Source of the DNA: Herbiconiux daphne
GTDB taxonomy: Bacteria; Actinomycetota; Actinomycetes; Actinomycetales; Microbacteriaceae
Length of the DNA stretch: 64,000 bases
Assembly (NCBI RefSeq): GCF_024979295.1
Contig: NZ_JANLCJ010000001.1
Span: 620,001-684,000 of the forward strand
Reading direction: 5' to 3'
The first letter of the stretch is position 1. Each line of letters starts with the position of its first letter. Shown one piece after another: positions 8,059 through 16,394 of this stretch. The notes under the pieces are model-generated. The model saw only the letters and a program-made list of their open reading frames with translations, ran no database searches and had not been told where the DNA came from. Made by a program: the position numbers and the translations under genes.

Positions 8059-9399
8059 ATGAGCGAGGCCGCTGCAGTCCGAACGTCATCGGGCCGGTCG
8101 ACGGCCGCGAACAGCGCATCGTCGATCGACCTGTCGAAGCGCGATCTGACCCTCGACCTCGCGCGCGTGTTCTGCGTGCTGCTCGTGGTCGTGATCCACC
8201 TGTTGATGGTCGGCGTCGGGTTCGGGGCCGACGGAGCGGTCGAGGTGTCGCGGCCCCTGGAGTCGCAGTGGTGGTTCGCGCCCGTCACCTGGGCGGGGCA
8301 GATCATGCCCCTGTTCTTCGTGGTGGGCGGGTTCGCGTCGATCACCGCGTGGCGCTCGCTCGGTCGCCGCGGCGGCACCGCCGACGACTACGTGCGAAAC
8401 CGGGTGCTGCGGCTCGCGCAGCCCGCGCTGCCCCTGTTCGTCTTCTACGTCGTGGTGATCGGCGGCGCGAGGCTGATCGGCATCGACCCGCAGCTGGTCG
8501 ACCTCGCGGTGGTGGGAGCGGCGTCGCCACTCTGGTTCCTCGCCGCCTACACGCTCTGCCAGGCGCTCGTGCCGCTCATGGCGGGCTGGCACACGCGGGC
8601 ACCCCGCGCCACCCTCGCCGTGCTGCTGGCCGGCGCCGTCGCGGTCGATGGCCTGCGCTTCGCGACCGGCATCGACGAGATCGGTCTGGCGAACCTGTTC
8701 TTCGTGTGGTTGCTGGTGCAGCAACTCGGCTTCTGGTATGCCGACGGATGGTTCGCCGCGCGTCGCTGGTTCACGCTCGTGCTGATCGCGGTGGTGGCCT
8801 ACGCCTCGCTCGTGCCGATGACCGTGTGGGGGCCGTACTCCGACGACATGCTGACCAACCTCAATCCGCCCACGTTGCCACTGGTGGCGCTCGCGGTGGC
8901 GCAGGCCTGCATCCTGCGGCTGCTGCGACCGGCGCTGGCGCGACTGATGAACACCCACGCGGCGCGGGCGTTCGTGTTCGTGATCGGCACGCGGCTGATG
9001 ACGATCTACCTCTGGCACCTGCCGGTCATCCTGATCGTGTCGGGAGCGGCATTGCTGATCCCGGGGGCGAGCCCGGCTCCGGCGAGCCCCGCCTGGTGGT
9101 GGTCGCGGCCGCTCGTGTTCGTGGTCGTGCTCGCTGCGGTGTTCGGCCTGTCGTTCATCGTGGGGCGGTGGGAGGCGCCACGTGAGGTCGGCGTGACGCC
9201 GCCGACGGGCGTGGTGGCGGTGGCCACGGTGTTGGCCTTCATCCCGCCGTTCGCGGTGATGGAGTGGTTCATGGACCTGCCGATCGCCGTCGTTGGCAGC
9301 CTCCTGCTGTCGGCGTCGATCCTGCTGCTCGGGCGGTGGAAAGGTCCCCGGCAGGCGCTGCCGGCACCGCATTCGCATTCGGCGGGGATTTCGTCGTAA
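8059..9399 (+). CDS. Acyltransferase-3 family integral membrane protein
   Basis: A 446-residue polytopic membrane protein with 10-11 predicted helices. After ~27 soluble residues it begins DLSKRDLTLDLARVFCVLLVVVIH, the family's first helix with its Arg and His. PLFFVVGGFAS and later TRLMTIYLWHLPVI are typical of acyltransferase 3 (NodX/OafA-like) proteins. Such enzymes transfer acetyl or other acyl groups to sugars on cell-envelope glycans. The acceptor is unknown. It appears monocistronic, with its own promoter and the tRNA gene just downstream. Confidence 0.85.
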   Translation: MSEAAAVRTSSGRSTAANSASSIDLSKRDLTLDLARVFCVLLVVVIHLLMVGVGFGADGAVEVSRPLESQWWFAPVTWAGQIMPLFFVVGGFASITAWRSLGRRGGTADDYVRNRVLRLAQPALPLFVFYVVVIGGARLIGIDPQLVDLAVVGAASPLWFLAAYTLCQALVPLMAGWHTRAPRATLAVLLAGAVAVDGLRFATGIDEIGLANLFFVWLLVQQLGFWYADGWFAARRWFTLVLIAVVAYASLVPMTVWGPYSDDMLTNLNPPTLPLVALAVAQACILRLLRPALARLMNTHAARAFVFVIGTRLMTIYLWHLPVILIVSGAALLIPGASPAPASPAWWWSRPLVFVVVLAAVFGLSFIVGRWEAPREVGVTPPTGVVAVATVLAFIPPFAVMEWFMDLPIAVVGSLLLSASILLLGRWKGPRQALPAPHSHSAGISS

Positions 9400-9428
9400 A
9401 CTATCGAGGTTGTCGTTTCGGCGTCAGC

Positions 9429-9504
9429 GGGGCTATGGCGCAGTTGGTAGCGCGTCTCGTTCGCAATGAGAAGGTCCGGGGTTCGAATCCCCGTAGCTCC
9501 ACCA
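9429..9504 (+). tRNA. tRNA-Ala (anticodon CGC)
   Basis: A complete cloverleaf can be drawn. The acceptor stem is 9429-9435 with 9494-9500, the D arm 9438-9453, the anticodon stem 9455-9459/9467-9471 with loop TTCGCAA (anticodon CGC at 9462-9464), and the T arm 9477-9493 with TTCGAAT. The 3' end ACCA is encoded. The acceptor stem holds the G3-U70 wobble pair, the identity mark of alanine tRNA. It reads GCG, a major codon in this genome. Confidence 0.97.
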
Positions 9505-9512
9505 CCGAAGCA

Positions 9513-9545
9513 CCCCCGAGATCAGGCCGATCTCGGGGGGTTCCT
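9513..9545 (+). terminator. Rho-independent terminator after tRNA-Ala
   Basis: A perfect 11-bp stem (9513-9523 with 9529-9539) around a 5-nt loop is followed by GTTCCTTTCT. It lies between the tRNA and the convergent DUF488 gene and may serve both directions, though the T-rich tract favours the plus strand. Confidence 0.8.
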
Positions 9546-9572
9546 TTCTGTGCGGCAGCGGGATGGCGCCGT

Positions 9573-9932
9573 TCACGACCGGATGGCCTCCGCGAGCACG
9601 GCCGCTTCGCTGATGTCGGGCTGCTTCGTCGCGGTGAGCAGCGTGAGTGGGCCGGTCGCCGCGAGATCGCGGAGGTGCTGCAGATCGGCGGCTCGCTCGG
9701 CGTCGTCGAGCTCCGCCCGGTAGCGGCGGGCGAACTCGTCGAACCTCTCGGGCACGTGTCCGTACCACTCCCGCAGCTCGGGCGACGGGGCGATGCCCTT
9801 CAACCACTCGGTCAGGTGGGCGCGCTCTTTGCTCACGCCGCGGGGCCAGAGTCTGTCGACCAGGACGCGTGCGCCATCCGTCTGCGCCGGCTCGTCGTAG
9901 ACCCGGCGAACCGTCACCTGTTCGCTCACCAC
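9573..9932 (-). CDS. DUF488 family (YeaO-like) protein
   Basis: A protein of about 119 residues. The family signature is clear: ARVLVDRLWPRGVSKE, then WLKGIAPSPELREWYGH, RFDEFARRYRAEL, and a C-terminal GPLTLLTATKQPDISEA. The biochemical role of DUF488 is unsettled. Two adjacent GTG codons (9932 and 9929) can start it, and a GGAGGA box lies 10 nt before the first. It is the third gene of the repressor-exporter transcript (31 bp after the exporter), which hints at a metal or stress role. Confidence 0.85.
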   Translation of the reverse strand: MVSEQVTVRRVYDEPAQTDGARVLVDRLWPRGVSKERAHLTEWLKGIAPSPELREWYGHVPERFDEFARRYRAELDDAERAADLQHLRDLAATGPLTLLTATKQPDISEAAVLAEAIRS

Positions 9933-9963
9933 GGCTTCATCTTCCTCCGTCGCGGGCGGCACG

Positions 9964-10689
9964 TCACGCGTCGTGGTCGTGGTGATCGTGGTCGCCGCGA
10001 CCGGCGCCCTCCTGGTGCTCGTCGTGCTCATCGTGCTCGTCGTCGAGCAGCATCCCCACCGACGTCGCGCAGGCATCGCCCCGCCACGCTTCGACGCCCT
10101 CGCGCACAGCGAAGGCCGCGATGACGAGCCCCGCGATCGCATCGGCCCACCACCAGCCGAGGAGGCTGTTCGCCACCAGCCCGACGAGCACGGCGGCGGA
10201 CAGGTAGGTGCAGAGCAGCGTCTGCTTCGAGTCGGCCACCGCGGTGGCCGAGCCGAGTTCGCGCCCCGCTCGCCGTTCGGCGAGTGACAGGGCGGGCATC
10301 GCCACCACGCTCACGGCGGTGACGACGATGCCGAGCGGGGAGTGCTGCACCTCCTCCTGGCCCGCGAGGGCGAAGGCCGACGACACGACCACGTAGGCCG
10401 CGAGGGCGAAGAACGCGATCGCGATGACGCGGAGGGTCGGTTTCTCCCAGCGCTCCGGATCGCGGCGGGTGAACTGCCAGGCCACCGCCGCGGCCGAGAG
10501 CACCTCGATCACCGAGTCGAGACCGAAAGCGATCAGCGCCGTCGATGAGGCGATCGAGCCGGCGGTGATGGCGACGACCGCTTCGACCAGGTTGTAGGCG
10601 ATGGTCGCGCCGACGATCCAGCGGATGCGCCGCTGCAGCACCCGGCGGTGCTCGCCGGACGCCGCAGGGTTCGCGGTGGTCACGCGCAT
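9964..10689 (-). CDS. Cation diffusion facilitator-type metal exporter
   Basis: A 241-residue membrane protein with about six helices. TM2 contains IAFGLDSVIEVLSA, with Asp/Glu at the usual metal-binding face. TM5 contains AVADSKQTLLC, the matching Asp-Ser-Lys element of the CDF family. The C-terminus is a His/Asp-rich tail (DDEHDEHDEH, then DHDHHDHDA) likely to bind metal. It lacks the long cytoplasmic domain of larger CDF members. Its ATG overlaps the last 10 bp of the upstream repressor gene, so the two are translationally coupled. Zn, Cd, Co or Pb export is inferred. Confidence 0.87.
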   Translation of the reverse strand: MRVTTANPAASGEHRRVLQRRIRWIVGATIAYNLVEAVVAITAGSIASSTALIAFGLDSVIEVLSAAAVAWQFTRRDPERWEKPTLRVIAIAFFALAAYVVVSSAFALAGQEEVQHSPLGIVVTAVSVVAMPALSLAERRAGRELGSATAVADSKQTLLCTYLSAAVLVGLVANSLLGWWWADAIAGLVIAAFAVREGVEAWRGDACATSVGMLLDDEHDEHDEHQEGAGRGDHDHHDHDA

Positions 10690-11012
10690 GTGCAGCCGTC
10701 TCCGTCGCAGCAGTCGGGCTCGACCGTGAGCGTCACGCGCAGCAGCTCGTCGAGGGCCGTCGCCAGATGCGCATCGCTGAGGCGGTAGTGCGTGCGCCGC
10801 CCCTCGGGCACCGCCTCGACCAGGCCGCAACCGCGCAGGCACGCGAGCTGATTCGACATCACCTGGCGCGAGACGCCGAGCGCGTCGGCGAGGTCGGACG
10901 GGTAGGCGGGATGCCGCCGCAGCGCCAGCAGCACGCCCGCGCGAGTGGGATCGGCCAGCGCGCGGCCGAGCCGCGCGAACGCGGCGGTGTGCGTGAGCGT
11001 GGCGGTGGACAT
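10680..11012 (-). CDS. ArsR/SmtB-family metal sensor, CmtR-like
   Basis: A 110-residue winged-helix repressor. AFARLGRALADPTRAG opens the domain, and SDLADALGVSRQVMSNQ is the helix-turn-helix. It is followed directly by ACLRGCGLV, placing two Cys four residues apart as in mycobacterial CmtR (Cys57/Cys61), with a Cys-rich end CCDGDGCTCA supplying further ligands. CmtR senses Cd(II) and Pb(II) and releases DNA on binding. I chose ATG 11012 because it starts at the conserved helix and lies 12 nt from a palindromic operator-like site. It heads the transcript with the metal exporter. Confidence 0.88.
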   Translation of the reverse strand: MSTATLTHTAAFARLGRALADPTRAGVLLALRRHPAYPSDLADALGVSRQVMSNQLACLRGCGLVEAVPEGRRTHYRLSDAHLATALDELLRVTLTVEPDCCDGDGCTCA

Positions 11013-11024
11013 ACCGCGACAGTA

Positions 11025-11084
11025 CACGATGTCGTGAACTATCGGATGCTTGCACCGGCTCGACCGGGTTGGCATGATGTCGTG
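11025..11084. promoter_or_regulatory. Two copies of a CACGATGTCGTG-like operator
   Basis: The inverted repeat CACGA-TG-TCGTG occupies 11025-11036, just upstream of the repressor start. A near copy, CATGATGTCGTG, occupies 11073-11084, just upstream of the divergent gene at 11105. The 48-bp spacing and symmetric placement suggest control of both genes by the metal sensor. Confidence 0.55.
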
Positions 11085-11104
11085 TTAACCGCGGAGGAGC
11101 AGCC

Positions 11105-11443
11105 ATGGCCGACGACCCGACTCGAGACGACATCACGCGCACGCTCGCGTCGGGCGTGCGCGACCGGGGCATCGGGCTGGCCTACGGCGACCCGGTGACC
11201 GTGGGCGGTTCCACCGTGATTCCGGTCGCCTTCGTCAGCTACGGGTTCGGCGGGGTGGAGGATTCACCCACCTACGGCACAGGCGGCGGAGGCGGGGGAG
11301 TCGCGATTCCGCTCGGCGCCTACGTCGAGGGCCCTAATGGTGTGCGGTTCCGGGCGAACTCGATCGCGCTGCTCTCGCTCGCCATCCCGCTGCTCAGCAC
11401 TCTCGGCTGGGCGATCTCGCTCATCGTTGCGAAGCGCCGCTGA
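11105..11443 (+). CDS. GerW/YtfJ-like small protein
   Basis: A 112-residue protein. Residues 18-45 (DRGIGLAYGDPVTVGGSTVI, then PVAFVSYGFGG) and the Gly-rich GGGGGGVAIPLGAYV resemble the GerW (YtfJ) family first described in spore formers. The last ~25 residues (ALLSLAIPLLSTLGWAIS) form a membrane helix ending in a basic IVAKRR tail. Actinobacterial members occur in non-sporulating species and have no known function. Start ATG 11105 has GGAGGAG. It is divergent from the metal-sensor operon. Its 3' end recurs as a fragment at 32547-32574. Confidence 0.65.
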   Translation: MADDPTRDDITRTLASGVRDRGIGLAYGDPVTVGGSTVIPVAFVSYGFGGVEDSPTYGTGGGGGGVAIPLGAYVEGPNGVRFRANSIALLSLAIPLLSTLGWAISLIVAKRR

Positions 11444-11548
11444 GCTCTCGATTCGCGCCAGATCGTCACGCCCGAACACCCGACCGGCGATCCTGCTCTG
11501 CGGCGGGGCGTCGCTCGTCTCCTCGGCCGTAGCGTGGCCGCGATGCGC

Positions 11549-13324
11549 TCAGAGCGACGCCACCTGCCACACGGCCAGCGCCGACGAGAACGACATCAGG
11601 TCGGCCCCGGTGCGCAACGGCGAGCCGGTGAGGGCCTCGATGCGGCGCAGCCGCTGCAGCACGGTGTTCGGATGCACGCGCAGCGCGGTCGCTGCCGCCG
11701 AGCGGTCGGCGCCGCTGTCGAGAAAGGCGCGCAGCGTGCCGAGCAGGTCGCTGCCGCGCCGGGCGTCGTAGTCGATGACCGGGCCGAGCTGCCGCCGGGC
11801 GAATTCGAGCAGCGCATCGGGCCGGTCGACCTGCAGCAGCACGCCCAGGATGCCGAGCGATGCGGGCGAGACCGCTCCGTGAGTGCGGCCGGATGCCCGG
11901 GCCAGGTCGAACGCGCCCGCCGCCACGCGGTATGCGTCGGCCAGGTCGGAGCGCAGCCCGCCCGAGGAGGCCGCCAGCACGAGCTCGCCGGGGAAGGCGG
12001 CGCGCAGGGCCGCGTGCACCCGGTCGGCCGCGATCTCGGCCGCACCCGCCGGGCCGACGGGCCACAGCGCGACCACCCGGCCCTGGTGCTCTGCCACGAG
12101 CGGCGCCCCGTGGTCGGGTGATTCTCCGGCGAGGCGGACGGTCGACACCGCCGACAGGGCCGAGAGCAGCCGCCGGTGCTCGTCACGCCCGCCCCGGCCG
12201 GGCACCTCGGCCACCACCGCCAGGCGGAGATCGGCGAGTTCGTGGCCGAGGGCGCGGGCGCGCCGCTCGGCCTGCTCGCTCACCCCGAACAGCAGCACGT
12301 CGCTCACCAGCTCGCCCCGGATGCGGTACTCGGTCTCCTGCGCCGTGCGCCGGCGCAGCAGCTCGAGGGCGATCACGACGGTGGCGTGGTCGACTGCGCG
12401 GGCGTCGATCGGGTCGAACTCCGGCGGGATCGGAGTGCCGCCACCGGGTGCCCCGTCGCGGGCGTCGGGCTGACCGTCTGCCGTCCCGGCCCGGGCTCCG
12501 ATCAGCAGGAAGCCGACGGTCTCGGAGCCGAGGGTCACGGGGCGGGACACCGGGGCGGAGCCGTCCACGGCATCCGCGGCATCCGCCCCCGAGCAGGCGA
12601 GCAACTCGCCAGCCGTTCCCCGCATCAGCACCGACCGGCCGATGAGCTCGGCGAGCGTGTCGACGACTCCCGCGATGCCGCCCGACTCGAGCGAGACGCG
12701 CAGCATTCGCTGGTGGATGGCCTCCGACCGGGTGAGCAGGTCGCGCTGGGTCACCAGGGACTCGTTAGCGTGGCGCAGGTCGTCGACGAGGGAGGCCGAG
12801 TGCAAGGCCGCCGCCGCGTAGCCGGCGAGCAGTGTGAGGCGCTCGATCTCGGCGGCCGAGTACTCGTGGGTGACCGCGTGGTAGCCGTTCAGCGTGCCGA
12901 GCACCCCGCCCGCGGCCCGGAGCGGCACGCTGATCATCGAGTGGTAGCCCTGCTGGAGAGCCACGCCGCCCCACGGCGCGAAGCCGCTCTCGGTGGCGAT
13001 GTCGGAGACAGTGACGGGCTGGCCGCTGAAGTAGGCGCGGCTCGAGGGGGCCGTGCCGCCCAGAGTGACGGGGCTCGAGCTGTTCACGCTGTCGACGTAG
13101 CGGCGCGACAGGCCGCTCCAACCGGCGATGACGAGGGCGCTCGACTCGGCGTCGGGCACGAGCACGCCGCAGAAGTCGAAGCCGAGCAGCTCCCTGGCCG
13201 TGGTGGCGACGAGCCGGAGCGACTCCGCCACCGGCAGGCCCGAGCCGACGATCGAGCTCAGTTCGCGCAGTCGGCCCAGCCACATCATCAATTCGCTCTC
13301 CATGGTTGATGTCATCACGAACAT
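11549..13324 (-). CDS. GAF domain-containing PucR-family transcriptional regulator
   Basis: A 591-residue regulator. Residues 25-175 form a GAF domain (VAESLRLVATTARELLGFDF through GGVLGTLNGYHAVTHEYSA). A linker helix and a middle domain of the PucR/CdaR type follow. The C-terminal HTH_30 domain reads RSAAATALRVHPNTVLQRLRR. Such proteins activate catabolic operons in response to a substrate sensed by GAF. It is divergent from the ALDH operon 135 bp away, so that operon is the likely target. I chose the first ATG, though two more (MTSTM) follow within 25 bases. The 105 bp between its stop and the GerW-like gene hold nothing I can name. Confidence 0.9.
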   Translation of the reverse strand: MFVMTSTMESELMMWLGRLRELSSIVGSGLPVAESLRLVATTARELLGFDFCGVLVPDAESSALVIAGWSGLSRRYVDSVNSSSPVTLGGTAPSSRAYFSGQPVTVSDIATESGFAPWGGVALQQGYHSMISVPLRAAGGVLGTLNGYHAVTHEYSAAEIERLTLLAGYAAAALHSASLVDDLRHANESLVTQRDLLTRSEAIHQRMLRVSLESGGIAGVVDTLAELIGRSVLMRGTAGELLACSGADAADAVDGSAPVSRPVTLGSETVGFLLIGARAGTADGQPDARDGAPGGGTPIPPEFDPIDARAVDHATVVIALELLRRRTAQETEYRIRGELVSDVLLFGVSEQAERRARALGHELADLRLAVVAEVPGRGGRDEHRRLLSALSAVSTVRLAGESPDHGAPLVAEHQGRVVALWPVGPAGAAEIAADRVHAALRAAFPGELVLAASSGGLRSDLADAYRVAAGAFDLARASGRTHGAVSPASLGILGVLLQVDRPDALLEFARRQLGPVIDYDARRGSDLLGTLRAFLDSGADRSAAATALRVHPNTVLQRLRRIEALTGSPLRTGADLMSFSSALAVWQVASL

Positions 13325-13427
13325 GAGATCAGAGCAAGTGTGTGGCTCAGAACATTGTGCGGGCCGAGGGCCGTGGGCACACTGGTCAGCACCGGAAGCG
13401 GCATCGGAGCCTTCGTCCCTCTTCCAC

Positions 13428-13437
13428 CCGGTACCGG
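13428..13437. promoter_or_regulatory. Palindrome in the regulator-ALDH intergenic region
   Basis: CCGGTACCGG is a perfect 10-bp palindrome 10 bp upstream of the AGGAGAG ribosome binding site of the ALDH gene. It may be an operator, but could be chance in GC-rich DNA. Confidence 0.25.
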
Positions 13438-13459
13438 TTCCGACACGAGGAGAGAATCA

Positions 13460-14944
13460 ATGACGATCACCGACAGCCGCACCGCCGAGGCCCCCTCGGA
13501 GACGCCCACCCGCGACATCCTCAACCCCTCCACCGGCAAGGTCATCCGCACCGTTCCCGAGCACGGCGCCGCCGATGTCGACCGGGCCGTGACCACCGCC
13601 CGCGAGGCCTTCGAGACCGGGCCTTGGGCGACGATGCATCCGAGCGACCGCTCCCGCATCCTGCTGCGCATCGCCGACGAGATCGAGGCCTCGACCGAGG
13701 AGCTCTACCGACTCGAGGCCCTCAACAACGGCCGCCCGGTCACCGAGACCCGCGCGCAGCTCGCCCGGGTGCCGGAGTGGTTCCGCTACAACGCGGGGCT
13801 GCTCGCCGCGCAGCGCACCGGGGTGCTGCCGAGCGACGGACCCTACCTCACCTACCAGCGCCGCGCCCCGCTCGGCGTCTGCGGCATCATCACCCCGTTC
13901 AATCACCCCATGCTGATCCTCGCCCGCAGCCTCTCGGCCGCACTGGCGAACGGCAACACCGTGGTGGTGAAGCCCTCCGAGCTCACGCCGCTCACCTCCC
14001 TCGCGCTGCTGCCCGTGCTCGAGCGCGCCGGTGTTCCCGCCGGGGTCGTGCAGGTGATCACCGGAGCTGCGGAGGCCGGCCGTCGACTCACCGAGCACCC
14101 CGACATCGCCAAGATCACGCTCACCGGCGGAACCGAGACCGGCCGCTCGGCCGCCGTCGCCACCGCGCGCCGCTTCGCCCGGATGACCGCCGAGCTCGGC
14201 GGCAAGACCCCCGTGATCGTGTTCGACGACGTCGACCCGCGCGAGGCCGCAGAGGGCGCTGCCTTCTCGGCCTTCGTCGCGGCCGGCCAGTCCTGCGTGG
14301 CCGGCTCCCGCTTCCTGGTGCAGCGCGACGTCTACGACGAGTTCGTCGAGCACCTCACCGCCCGCGCCGAGGCGATCCGGGTCGGCGACCCCACCAGCCT
14401 CGAGACCCAGATGGGCCCGCTGATCAGCGCCCGGCAGCGGGGCAAGGTGGCCGACCTGGTCGACTCGAGCCGCCCCGAGGGCGCCCGGATCACCACCGGC
14501 GGCTCCGTGCCCGAGCTCCCCGGTAAACTCGCCGACGGCTTCTTCTACAGCCCCACCGTCATCGCCGACGCCACCATGCGGATGCGGGTGGCGCGCGAGG
14601 AGATCTTCGGCCCGGTGGCCGTCGTCATCCCCTTCGACACCGAAGACGAGGCGGTGGCGATGGCGAACGACAACCCCTACGGCCTCGGTGCCGGCGTGTG
14701 GACGCACCGGCTCGACCGCGGACACCGCGTCGCCGACCGCATCAAGGCCGGCATGGTGTGGATCAACGACCACCACCGCCTCGAGCCCTCGCTGCCCTGG
14801 GGCGGCATCAAGGAGTCGGGTATCGGGAAGGACGCCGGGATCGAGTCGTTCGACGAGTTCTCCTGGCTGAAGACCGTGGTCACCCGCATCGCGCCCGACT
14901 CCGTCGACTGGTACGGCGGCGCGGGCACCGAACGCCTCAACTGA
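13460..14944 (+). CDS. NAD(P)-dependent aldehyde dehydrogenase
   Basis: A 494-residue ALDH superfamily enzyme. It shows ITPFNHPM (oxyanion Asn region), VVKPSELTPL (cofactor Lys), ITLTGGTETGR, AELGGKTPVIV (catalytic Glu) and AGQSCVAGSR (catalytic Cys). Near the C-terminus it has EEIFGPVAVV and LPWGGIKESGIGKD. Length and motif order are normal. It is the first gene of an operon with a transporter, flavin monooxygenase, cupin and amidohydrolase. It probably oxidises an aldehyde formed during ring cleavage or side-chain removal of an aromatic or heteroaromatic substrate. Start ATG 13460 has AGGAGAG. Confidence 0.92.
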   Translation: MTITDSRTAEAPSETPTRDILNPSTGKVIRTVPEHGAADVDRAVTTAREAFETGPWATMHPSDRSRILLRIADEIEASTEELYRLEALNNGRPVTETRAQLARVPEWFRYNAGLLAAQRTGVLPSDGPYLTYQRRAPLGVCGIITPFNHPMLILARSLSAALANGNTVVVKPSELTPLTSLALLPVLERAGVPAGVVQVITGAAEAGRRLTEHPDIAKITLTGGTETGRSAAVATARRFARMTAELGGKTPVIVFDDVDPREAAEGAAFSAFVAAGQSCVAGSRFLVQRDVYDEFVEHLTARAEAIRVGDPTSLETQMGPLISARQRGKVADLVDSSRPEGARITTGGSVPELPGKLADGFFYSPTVIADATMRMRVAREEIFGPVAVVIPFDTEDEAVAMANDNPYGLGAGVWTHRLDRGHRVADRIKAGMVWINDHHRLEPSLPWGGIKESGIGKDAGIESFDEFSWLKTVVTRIAPDSVDWYGGAGTERLN

Positions 14945-14988
14945 CGCATCCGCAGCATCCCACCCCTTTCCAGAAAGAGAGCACGTCG

Positions 14989-16392
14989 ATGGTGACTGAC
15001 ACTCGCAACACACGGAACGCCCTGAGATCAGGCTGGCGCCAGGAGATCACGAAGGCCCAGTGGCTCGTGCTCACCGGCACCATGCTCGGCTGGGGGCTCG
15101 ACGGCTTCGCCGGCAGCCTCTACACCCTCGTGCTCGGCCCGGCGATGGCCGAGCTGCTGCCCAACAGCGGCATCGACGTGGCCCCGGCCACGATCGGCCT
15201 CTACGGCGGCCTCACCATCGCCCTCTTCCTGGCCGGTTGGGCGCTCGGCGGCATCGTGTTCGGCGTGCTGGCCGACTACTTCGGCCGCACCCGCATCCTC
15301 ACCATCGGCATCCTCACCTATGCCGTCTTCACCGCGGCTGCCGCGTTCGCCGACACCTGGTGGCAACTCGGCATCCTGCGCTTCATCGCCGGACTCGGCT
15401 CGGGCGTCGAGGCGCCGGTGGGCGCAGCGCTGATCGCCGAGAGCTGGAAGAACCGCTACCGGGCGCGCGCCGGCGGCGTGATGATGTCGGGCTACGCGGC
15501 CGGATTCTTCATCGCGGCTATCGTGTTCGCCCTGGCAGGCGGCATGGGCTGGCGCTTCATGATGGCCCTCGCCGTCATCCCCGCCATCCTGGTCTGGTTC
15601 ATCCGACGCTTCGTGAAGGAGCCGCCGGAGTCGGCCGACGCCATCCGGGAGCGCCGCGAGCGCAAGAGGGCGGGCAAGAGCCTCGCCAAGGATGACTTCG
15701 TGCTGCGTCGGCTCTTCCGCCGCCCGCTGCTGCGCCCCACCCTCACCTGCACGGCTATCGCCACCGGAGCGCTCATCGCGTTCTGGAGTGTGAGCACCTG
15801 GTACCCGCAGATCATCCGCGAGATGGGCGCCGCCGAGGCGTGGTCGCCCGAGCAGATCGCCTCGCACGTGGCCTTCGCGTCGATCCTGTTCAACGCCGGC
15901 GGCATCGTGGGCTACGCGGCCTGGGGCTTCATCGCCGACAAGATCGGCCGCCGACCCACCTTCCTGCTCACCTTCGGGCTCGGGGCGCTGGCCATCGCAT
16001 TCCTCTTCCCCTTCCAGCGCGACATCACCACCTACCTCGTGGTGATGCCCGTGCTCGGCTTCGCCCTGTTCGGCTCGCTCTCGGGCGCGTTCATCTACAG
16101 CCCCGAGGTGTTCCCGACCAGCGTGCGGGCCTCGGCCATCGCCTTCTGCAACAGCGTGGGCCGCTTCTTCACCGCGGCGGGCCCGCTCGTGGCCGGCGTC
16201 ATCGCCGGCTCGTGGTTCAGCGGCAACCTCGGCGTCGCCACCGCGGTCATCGCCTCAGTCGGCATCATCGGCCTGGTCGGCGTGCTCTTCGCCCGCGAGA
16301 CCCGCGGCCACGCCCTGCCGACCGACGACGGGGCACCGGATGCCACGACCCCCATCACCCCCGGCGTCACACCCGATCTGCGAAAGGCCTGA
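14989..16392 (+). CDS. MFS transporter, aromatic acid/metabolite:H+ symporter type
   Basis: A 467-residue protein with 12 predicted helices. The family signatures are GWGLDGFAGSLYTLVLGPA in TM1, GVLADYFGRTRIL in loop 2-3, RFIAGLGSGVEAPVG in TM4 and FIADKIGRRPTF in loop 8-9. The Asp in TM1 and the DxxGRxR motifs are typical of aromatic acid:H+ symporters. In this operon it most likely imports the compound broken down by the neighbouring monooxygenase and amidohydrolase. It begins 44 bp after the ALDH gene, and the monooxygenase gene starts 2 bp after it. Confidence 0.9.
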   Translation: MVTDTRNTRNALRSGWRQEITKAQWLVLTGTMLGWGLDGFAGSLYTLVLGPAMAELLPNSGIDVAPATIGLYGGLTIALFLAGWALGGIVFGVLADYFGRTRILTIGILTYAVFTAAAAFADTWWQLGILRFIAGLGSGVEAPVGAALIAESWKNRYRARAGGVMMSGYAAGFFIAAIVFALAGGMGWRFMMALAVIPAILVWFIRRFVKEPPESADAIRERRERKRAGKSLAKDDFVLRRLFRRPLLRPTLTCTAIATGALIAFWSVSTWYPQIIREMGAAEAWSPEQIASHVAFASILFNAGGIVGYAAWGFIADKIGRRPTFLLTFGLGALAIAFLFPFQRDITTYLVVMPVLGFALFGSLSGAFIYSPEVFPTSVRASAIAFCNSVGRFFTAAGPLVAGVIAGSWFSGNLGVATAVIASVGIIGLVGVLFARETRGHALPTDDGAPDATTPITPGVTPDLRKA

Positions 16393-16394
16393 TC

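Noticed and set aside
10000..10060. CRISPR-like or VNTR repeat near CGTGCTCATCGTGCTCGTC
   Set aside because: It is only the codons of the His/Asp-rich C-terminal tail of the metal exporter.
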